From assembly GCF_022669055.1 (NCBI RefSeq), contig NZ_JAJMLW010000002.1, positions 496,001-560,000 on the forward strand: a stretch of 64,000 bases of DNA. The letters run 5' to 3'. A program made the translations under genes and the position numbers. The notes below the pieces were generated by a model. The model did not search any database. It worked only from the letters and a program-made list of their open reading frames with translations, and was not told the origin of the DNA. The stretch is from Adlercreutzia faecimuris (GTDB lineage Bacteria > Actinomycetota > Coriobacteriia > Coriobacteriales > Eggerthellaceae). Each line of letters opens with the position of its first letter. Position 1 is the stretch's first letter. Shown piece after piece: positions 59,249 to 64,000 of the stretch.

Positions 59249-60709
59249 CTAGTTCTGGCTCGGGAAGTACAGCTCGATGTTCGACACCTTCCAGCCTATG
59301 AGGTCGCGCACCATGGAGATGCGGTACTGCACCGCTCCGCCCTCGGGCGTGTGGGCCGTGACGTAGACCGTCGAGTCGCTCATCGACTTGTTCATGCCGT
59401 CGATGGTGGGGTTGGCGTCCTGCTGGACGGGCTCGATCATCGTGTCGATGGACGACTCGCTCGTGGCCTTGGAGAACACCTCGGACTTGGCGGCCGACGG
59501 GTCGGCGAACAGCTCGCGCACCACCGTCTCCTGGCTGGGGAAGCCGAAGCCCTGGGTGTAGGCCACCACGCCGCCGGCGCAGGCCAGCAGGATGACGATG
59601 ATGAGGGCCACGAGGATCTTGAGCCCCACGTTGCGGCGCTTGCGGTCCTGCTTGGCCAGGCCCTTCGACCACTGCTCCAGCTCCTCGTCGCTGGCGTTGA
59701 AGAAGTGGTCCTCGCCCTGCTCGTAGACGCCGACGTAGCCCGGGTAGGCCTCGTCGTCGTAGGAGGCGCCCTCGTCGTAGTAGAAGGCGTCCTGGGTCTC
59801 GTAGTCGTCGTAGCCGTAGCCGTCGTCGTAGTAGCCGTCGTCCTCGTAGGCGGCCATGGAGGTGCCGTCCGCCGCCACGTCGAGGCCCGACATGTCAGCC
59901 ACGGGCAGCACCTGGGTGAGGGCCGAGGTGTCCGAGGGGGAGGCGGCCAGCGCGGGCGCGGCCGGGGCGAGGCCCTGGCCGACGGTGGTCACGCCCTGGG
60001 CGACGGCGCCCACGGCGCGCTGGTAGTCGACGCTCGCCGAGTCGGACAGGAAGTAGGTCTTGTCGGCGATGGCCTGCTCGAAGGCGCTGACGGCCTTGGC
60101 CATCTCGCCGCAGGACACGTAGGCCTGGCCCAGGCTCGCGTAGAGCTTGTTGCGGGTGGCCGGGGCCATGTCGAAGGGCAGGGCGCTCTCGTAGGAGGCC
60201 ACCGCGTCGGCCGGCCGGTCGAGGGCCATGAAGCACACGCCCAGGTTGAGCAGGGCCTTGGTCGGATCCGGGTTCTCCTCGTCGAGGGCGGCCTCGCGGA
60301 AGGCGACGCCGGCCTCGGCCGACTTGCCCAGCTTCATGAGCGCGTTGCCCATGCCCATGTAGGCCTTGTAGACCGCGGCGTAGGAGTCGTCGGCGACGGC
60401 CTGCTCGAAGCAGCGCACCGCGTTGTCGTAGTCGCGCAGCGAGGCGTAGGCCATGCCCAGGTTGCACTCGACGGTGCCGGCGGCGTTGTAGGTCGCGTCG
60501 GCCGTCGCCTGCGTGTAGGCGTGGATGGCCTCCGTGGGGTTCTTCAGCTTGACCAGGCAGTTGCCGATCTGGTGGTACAGCAGCCCCATCTCGCCGGGGG
60601 CGAGGGGGCTCGCCGTGTCCTGAAGGCACTGGGTGAAGCTCATGAGGGCGCCCTGGTAGTCCTTCTGCTGGTACTGCCGGTTCGCCAGGTCGAATAGCTG
60701 GTTGTTCAT
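59249..60709 (-). CDS. TPR protein with acidic Tyr/Asp linker and single membrane helix
   Basis: The 486-aa protein has about six tetratricopeptide repeats (residues 1 to about 215; for example ALMSFTQCLQD and NAVRCFEQAVADDSYAAVYKAYMGMG). An Ala/Thr/Ser linker and a strongly acidic Tyr/Asp-rich stretch (about 270-330) follow. Then come a basic patch KQDRKRRNVG, one TM (LKILVALIIVILLACAGGVVAYT) and about 110 external residues. The TPR part is cytoplasmic by the positive-inside rule. No characterised homologue is recognised. Confidence 0.82.
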   Translation of the reverse strand: MNNQLFDLANRQYQQKDYQGALMSFTQCLQDTASPLAPGEMGLLYHQIGNCLVKLKNPTEAIHAYTQATADATYNAAGTVECNLGMAYASLRDYDNAVRCFEQAVADDSYAAVYKAYMGMGNALMKLGKSAEAGVAFREAALDEENPDPTKALLNLGVCFMALDRPADAVASYESALPFDMAPATRNKLYASLGQAYVSCGEMAKAVSAFEQAIADKTYFLSDSASVDYQRAVGAVAQGVTTVGQGLAPAAPALAASPSDTSALTQVLPVADMSGLDVAADGTSMAAYEDDGYYDDGYGYDDYETQDAFYYDEGASYDDEAYPGYVGVYEQGEDHFFNASDEELEQWSKGLAKQDRKRRNVGLKILVALIIVILLACAGGVVAYTQGFGFPSQETVVRELFADPSAAKSEVFSKATSESSIDTMIEPVQQDANPTIDGMNKSMSDSTVYVTAHTPEGGAVQYRISMVRDLIGWKVSNIELYFPSQN

Positions 60710-60754
60710 GGGGGTCCTTCGGTTAGTCCTCGGCCTCGCCGCGGGCGGGGCGTC

Positions 60755-61273
60755 CTAGGCGGCGTTCTCGATGACGACGGACTCGATGACGTCGCCGGCG
60801 CGCAGGGAGTCGATGACGTCCTTGCCCTCGATGGTGTCGCCGAACACGGTGTAGCCCGAGTCGAGCATGGGCTGGGCGCCCAGGCAGAAGTAGAACTGCG
60901 AGCCGGCGGAGTTCGGGTTGGACGAGCGGGCCATGGCCAGGGTGCCGTCGTTGTGCTCGTTATGCGGGTTGGTGGTGAACTCCTCCTTGATGGAGTAGCC
61001 CGGGCCGCCGGTGCCGAAGGGGCCCTGGCCCTTGGCGACCTGCTCGGGGGTGGCGTCGCGCGTGGTGGGGCAGCCGCCCTGGATGACGAAGCCCGGCACG
61101 TAGCGGTGGAACTTCAGGCCGTCGTAGAAGCCCTTCTGGGCGAGCTCGACGAAGTTGCCCACGTGGATGGGGGCGTCCTTGCCCGCCAGCTGCACGCGGA
61201 TGGTGCCCTTGGAGGTGGTGATGACGGCGATCTCGTCGCCCGTGGGCTGGTACTCGGGAGTGTACATGGCCAT
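60755..61273 (-). CDS. Cyclophilin-type peptidyl-prolyl cis-trans isomerase
   Basis: The 172-aa protein has the cyclophilin core: FHRYVPGFVIQGG (catalytic Arg region), GTLAMARSSNPNSAGSQFYF and YTVFGDTIEGKDVIDSL. There is no signal peptide, so it is cytoplasmic. The start is ATG 61271-61273, with AAAGGAC upstream at somewhat long spacing; a longer in-frame start exists but would add an unconserved 45 residues. Confidence 0.94.
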   Translation of the reverse strand: MAMYTPEYQPTGDEIAVITTSKGTIRVQLAGKDAPIHVGNFVELAQKGFYDGLKFHRYVPGFVIQGGCPTTRDATPEQVAKGQGPFGTGGPGYSIKEEFTTNPHNEHNDGTLAMARSSNPNSAGSQFYFCLGAQPMLDSGYTVFGDTIEGKDVIDSLRAGDVIESVVIENAA

Positions 61274-61417
61274 GGTGATGGCGTCCTTTCTCTCTTTCGG
61301 CGGCGGCCCGCCCCCAGGCGGGCGCACGCGGCCCTGCGAATGCTCGCATATGAAAGTGGATTCTACCAGCCCCGCCAGGCCGAATGCCAGAATACCGTTA
61401 ATCTCCACGCCCAGGGG

Positions 61418-62746
61418 CTAGGCGCGCTCGAAGATGCTCGTGACCTCCACGTGGTAGGTCTGCGGGAACAGGTCCACCGGCGTGGCGCGTGCCAGCCGGT
61501 AGCCGGACTGCTCGAAGAGCGCCACGTCGCGCGCCCAGGTCTGCGGGTCGCAGCTCACGTAGGCCACGCGCCGCGGGCGCGCCGCGGCGATGTCGCCCAC
61601 GACGCCCTTGGCGAGCCCCGCGCGCGGCGGGTCGACCACCAGCGCGTCGAGCTCGCCGAGCTCGGGCAGCTCCCGGGCCGCGTCGCCCCCGATGACCTCG
61701 ATCTCGACGCCGGCCATCTGGGCGTTGCGGCGCAGGTCGCGCACGGACGAGCCGGCCGACTCCACGGCCACGACGTCCGCGCCCGCCAGCGCCAGCGGCA
61801 CCGAGAACGTGCCGCCCCCGGCGTAGAGGTCGGCCACGAAGTCGCCCTCGGCCACCTCGAGCCCCTCCAGCACGAGCGCGACGAGCCTCTCGGCCTGGGC
61901 CGTGTTCACCTGGAAGAACGACGGCGCGCTCGTGAGGAAGCGGGCGCCGGCGAGCTCCTCGCCCCAGCAGCCCCGGCCCGACAGCGTCTCCACCTTCTTC
62001 ACCTTGCGGGCGCGGCCGGGCTCGGCCAGCACGCGCACGACGCTCGTGGCCCGGATGGCCGAGCCGAGGGTCTTGGCCACCGCGGCGCGGGGGAAGGGCC
62101 CCGGCGGTGTCCAGAGCGCCACCTCCACGTCCTTGGTGCGCAGGCTGCCGCGCACCCCCACCCGGTAGATGCCCAGGTCCTGGGACCCCGACAGGTAGCG
62201 CAGCGCCCCGCGCAGGGCCTTGGGCGCCTTCTCAATGACGCGGGCCGCGGCGGGGCAGGCGTCCACCACGTCCACGTCGTGGGTGCCCTCGCGGTAGAAG
62301 CCGAGCGCGAGGCGCCCGGCCGCGTCGGCGGTGGCGGCCAGCTCGACCTTGTTGCGGTAGCCCCACTGGCGCTTGCTCGGCACGCACGGGGTCACCAGAT
62401 CCTCGGCGCGGGCGGCGTCGAGGCGGGCGTTGCGGGTGAGCGCGCTCACCACGTTGGCGCGCTTGGCGGCCAGCTGGGCGTCGTAGGCGAGCGGCGCCCA
62501 GGGGCAGCCGCCGCAGGCGCCCGACGCGGCGCAGGCCGGCACCTCGGCGGCGCGGGCCGGGCCCGGCTCGGCCACGCGCACCAGCCGGGCCCGGGCGAAG
62601 CTGGGCCGCTCCTCCACGAGGGCCGCCTCCACCACGTCGCCGGGGGCCGCGCCGGGCACGAAGACGGCCTTGCCGTCGGCAAGGCGCCCCACGGCGTCCG
62701 GGCCGTAGCTCATGCGCTCGACGGTGAAGGTCTGGGTCTGGTCCAT
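61418..62746 (-). CDS. RNA (uracil-5-)-methyltransferase, RlmCD/TrmA family
   Basis: The 442-aa protein has an N-terminal TRAM domain (FTVERMSYGPDAVGRLADGKAVFVPGAAPGDVV) and a cluster-like Cys set with CAASGACGGCPW. The SAM motif FVADLYAGGGTFSVPLA, VVDPPRAGL, and YVSCDPQTWARDV (catalytic Cys) follow. It modifies uracil C5 in rRNA or tRNA; the exact site is not decided. Confidence 0.93.
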   Translation of the reverse strand: MDQTQTFTVERMSYGPDAVGRLADGKAVFVPGAAPGDVVEAALVEERPSFARARLVRVAEPGPARAAEVPACAASGACGGCPWAPLAYDAQLAAKRANVVSALTRNARLDAARAEDLVTPCVPSKRQWGYRNKVELAATADAAGRLALGFYREGTHDVDVVDACPAAARVIEKAPKALRGALRYLSGSQDLGIYRVGVRGSLRTKDVEVALWTPPGPFPRAAVAKTLGSAIRATSVVRVLAEPGRARKVKKVETLSGRGCWGEELAGARFLTSAPSFFQVNTAQAERLVALVLEGLEVAEGDFVADLYAGGGTFSVPLALAGADVVAVESAGSSVRDLRRNAQMAGVEIEVIGGDAARELPELGELDALVVDPPRAGLAKGVVGDIAAARPRRVAYVSCDPQTWARDVALFEQSGYRLARATPVDLFPQTYHVEVTSIFERA

Positions 62747-62795
62747 GGTCGTCCTCCCCGGTCAAAATCCCCCGCCGCCCCGGCGGAGGTTGTCG

Positions 62796-62801
62796 TATAA
62801 T
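62796..62801 (+). promoter_or_regulatory. -10 element of tRNA-Arg
   Basis: Consensus TATAAT ending 9 bp before the mature tRNA 5' end. The -35 is not obvious. Confidence 0.6.
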
Positions 62802-62810
62802 AGGCGCCAC

Positions 62811-62886
62811 GCCCTCGTAGCTCAGGGGATAGAGCGTCTGCCTCCGGAGCAGAAAGTCGCAGGTTCGAATCCTGTCGAGGGCACCA
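62811..62886 (+). tRNA. tRNA-Arg (CCG)
   Basis: 76 nt with encoded CCA. Acceptor GCCCTCG/CGAGGGC, D arm GCTC/GAGC, anticodon stem TCTGC/GCAGA with loop CTCCGGA (anticodon CCG), T arm CAGG/CCTG. Confidence 0.96.
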
Positions 62887-62899
62887 TCCCGCATCCCGA

Positions 62900-62930
62900 G
62901 AACCCCGCCAGGCGGGGTTCTTCTCGTTTT
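62900..62930 (+). terminator. Intrinsic terminator after tRNA-Arg
   Basis: Perfect GAACCCCGCC/GGCGGGGTTC hairpin followed by TTCTCGTTTT. Confidence 0.85.
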
Positions 62931-62969
62931 CGCGCCCGCGCCCGCGAGCGGGTTCTCCCCGTGCCTATG

Positions 62970-62995
62970 AAAAGGGCCCTTCCGAAGAAAGGCCC
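62970..62995 (-). terminator. Intrinsic terminator after tRNA-Glu
   Basis: On the minus strand GGGCCTTTC-TTCG-GAAGGGCCC (one G-U pair, UUCG loop) followed by TTTTC, 10 bp past the CCA of tRNA-Glu. It faces the tRNA-Arg terminator. Confidence 0.88.
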
Positions 62996-63004
62996 GTTCA
63001 TCCG

Positions 63005-63079
63005 TGGTGCCCCCAACGGGAATCGAACCCGTGTCTCAGCCTTGAAAGGGCCGCGTCCTGACCTCTAGACTATGGGGAC
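63005..63079 (-). tRNA. tRNA-Glu (TTC)
   Basis: 75 nt on the minus strand with encoded CCA. Acceptor GTCCCCA/TGGGGGC (one wobble), anticodon stem CGGCC/GGCTG with loop CTTTCAA (anticodon TTC), T arm ACGGG/CCCGT. Convergent with tRNA-Arg. Confidence 0.96.
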
Positions 63080-63275
63080 GAGAGGCGCGCTGCGAAAACA
63101 GCCCGTCTAGTATGGCAGACGCCCGACGGGGGCGCAAGGATTTCCTGCACATTTTCGGCCCCCTCGACCCCTGCGCCCTTGCGCTCGGCGCGCCCTTTCC
63201 CCACAATGGCCGCTGGGGCAGGCCGGGCGCGCGCCCGGCCCCCTGACGACGGCACGCGGCGCGAGGGAGTCAGAG

Positions 63276-63785
63276 GTGCGCAAGCTCATCGAGCAGATCA
63301 TGAAGTTCGGCGTGGTGGGCGTCATCGCCTTCGTCATCGACTACGGGCTGATGGTGCTGCTCACCGAGGCCTTCGGCGTGGACTACCTGCTGAGCGCGAC
63401 CGTCTCGTTCATCGTGTCGGTGACGTTCAACTACCTGGCGTCCATGCGCTACGTGTTCACCCATAAAGAGGGCCTGTCGCGCCGGCGCGAGTTCGCCATC
63501 TTCGTGGTGCTGTCGGTCATCGGCCTTATCATCAACGACGCCTGCATGTACCTGGGCACCACGGTGCTCGCCGTCGACTACCGCCTCACCAAGATCGGCG
63601 CCACCCTCATCGTGATGGTGTGGAACTTCGTGACCCGCAAGAAGTTCCTCGACGCCGGCGACGAGGCCGAGCTGGCCGAGGAGTCCCTCGAGCGGGCCGT
63701 CGGCGAGGCCCGCGAGAACCTCGCGACGTCCTGCGAACGTGCCGACGACGAGGCCCACGGCGTCCCCAGCCGCCCTCGCCGCTAG
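63276..63785 (+). CDS. GtrA-like membrane protein
   Basis: The 169-aa protein has four hydrophobic helices with the GtrA pattern: N-terminal QIMKFGVVGVIAFVIDYGLMVLL, then ATVSFIVSVTFNYLASMRYVFTHK and the last helix ending NFVTRKKF. GtrA proteins move or flip polyprenyl-linked sugars for cell-envelope glycan modification. An acidic 45-residue C-terminal tail is cytoplasmic. GTG start at 63276 with GAGGGAG upstream. No glycosyltransferase is adjacent in this window. Confidence 0.87.
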   Translation: MRKLIEQIMKFGVVGVIAFVIDYGLMVLLTEAFGVDYLLSATVSFIVSVTFNYLASMRYVFTHKEGLSRRREFAIFVVLSVIGLIINDACMYLGTTVLAVDYRLTKIGATLIVMVWNFVTRKKFLDAGDEAELAEESLERAVGEARENLATSCERADDEAHGVPSRPRR

Positions 63786-64000
63786 CGCAAACGTAAACGC
63801 GCGATTACAAAATACCTAACCTGAACAGGCATTATGCCAAAACAAGCAGCAAAAGTCACGACTGTGATGCCGCCGGTCGGGCTGGTAGCATGGGGCGTGG
63901 GAGGCGCGGCATAAGGAGGGCGTCTCGGTTTGCCGACAACCCACCAACCCCCGAGCCGCGCCGCCTATCCCCTGAACTTGCCGGCGGAGTCCGGCCAGCC
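63786..64000 (+). other. Intergenic tail with possible structured leader
   Basis: No gene start is visible before the window ends. An AT-richer patch (63786-63860) is followed by TAGCATGGGG and then GC-rich DNA where GGCGCGG (from about 63903) can pair with CCGCGCC about 50 nt later, enclosing CTCGG...CCGAG. It could be an RNA leader or small RNA that continues past the edge. I cannot match it to a known class. Confidence 0.3.

Overview
The window is high-GC, densely coded DNA with strong GGAGG-type ribosome sites. It is very probably from a gut-type actinobacterium of the Coriobacteriia (Eggerthellaceae-like). The reasons are several anaerobic respiratory modules (Tat-exported molybdopterin enzymes with ferredoxin, NrfD or DmsC and TorD partners), two different [NiFe] hydrogenases, a rod-shape mre operon, and an old-yellow-enzyme/LysR pair. 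The genus is inferred, not proven.

Layout. 1-7.3 kb: mfd (3' end cut by the window edge), nth, a long-armed palindrome, a tandem carboxymuconolactone decarboxylase-like gene and a DUF488 gene. 6.4-11.1 kb (minus): a membrane-bound uptake [NiFe] hydrogenase operon (small, large, cytochrome b, small membrane protein, maturation protease). 11.3-24.6 kb: pheA, mntP, a mutY-like glycosylase, a degenerate AAA+ protein, a HAD phosphatase, a MarR-controlled heterodimeric ABC exporter, and an OYE-type flavoenzyme divergent from a LysR gene. 24.6-25.9 kb: tRNA-Asp with a 24-bp partial copy of itself 254 bp upstream, then a small membrane protein.

25.9-38.1 kb is the most unusual part. Two gap-free 330-aa DUF559 (Vsr/PD-(D/E)XK-like) nuclease paralogs face each other from opposite ends of a block that holds a heme-binding histidine kinase, a response regulator, and a DMSO-reductase-like operon (quinol/heme membrane protein, dmsC-like, dmsA-like, dmsB-like, torD-like). 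Both nuclease genes have the same apparently leaderless promoter (CTTCCC-N17-TATAAT-N6-GTG). Long-armed palindromes lie upstream of each gene and a third lies inside the block. These palindromes, plus one at 58.5 kb, share a core box CGCAAAACC(C/G)CAGGTC. I propose a repeat-plus-nuclease family, perhaps analogous to REP/RAYT, as the main candidate for an undescribed system.

38.3-47.9 kb (minus): mreB-mreC-mreD-mrdA-rodA, then a DUF697 protein and a TIGR03960/DUF2344 radical-SAM pair. 48.0-54.3 kb (minus): a polysulfide/thiosulfate-reductase-like operon with LysR regulator and TorD chaperone. 54.4-58.4 kb (minus): a cytoplasmic group-3 [NiFe] hydrogenase in the beta-gamma-delta-alpha order of the Pyrococcus sulfhydrogenase; its large subunit ends exactly at the last cluster-ligand motif, with no tail to cleave. 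58.7-64 kb: ndk, a TPR membrane protein, a peptidyl-prolyl isomerase, an RNA uracil methyltransferase, tRNA-Arg, tRNA-Glu and a GtrA-like protein.

Two genes (the response regulator and ndk) each carry exactly one extra base in a G/C homopolymer. Since ndk is housekeeping, sequencing or assembly error is the simplest explanation, though slippage at the response regulator is not excluded.
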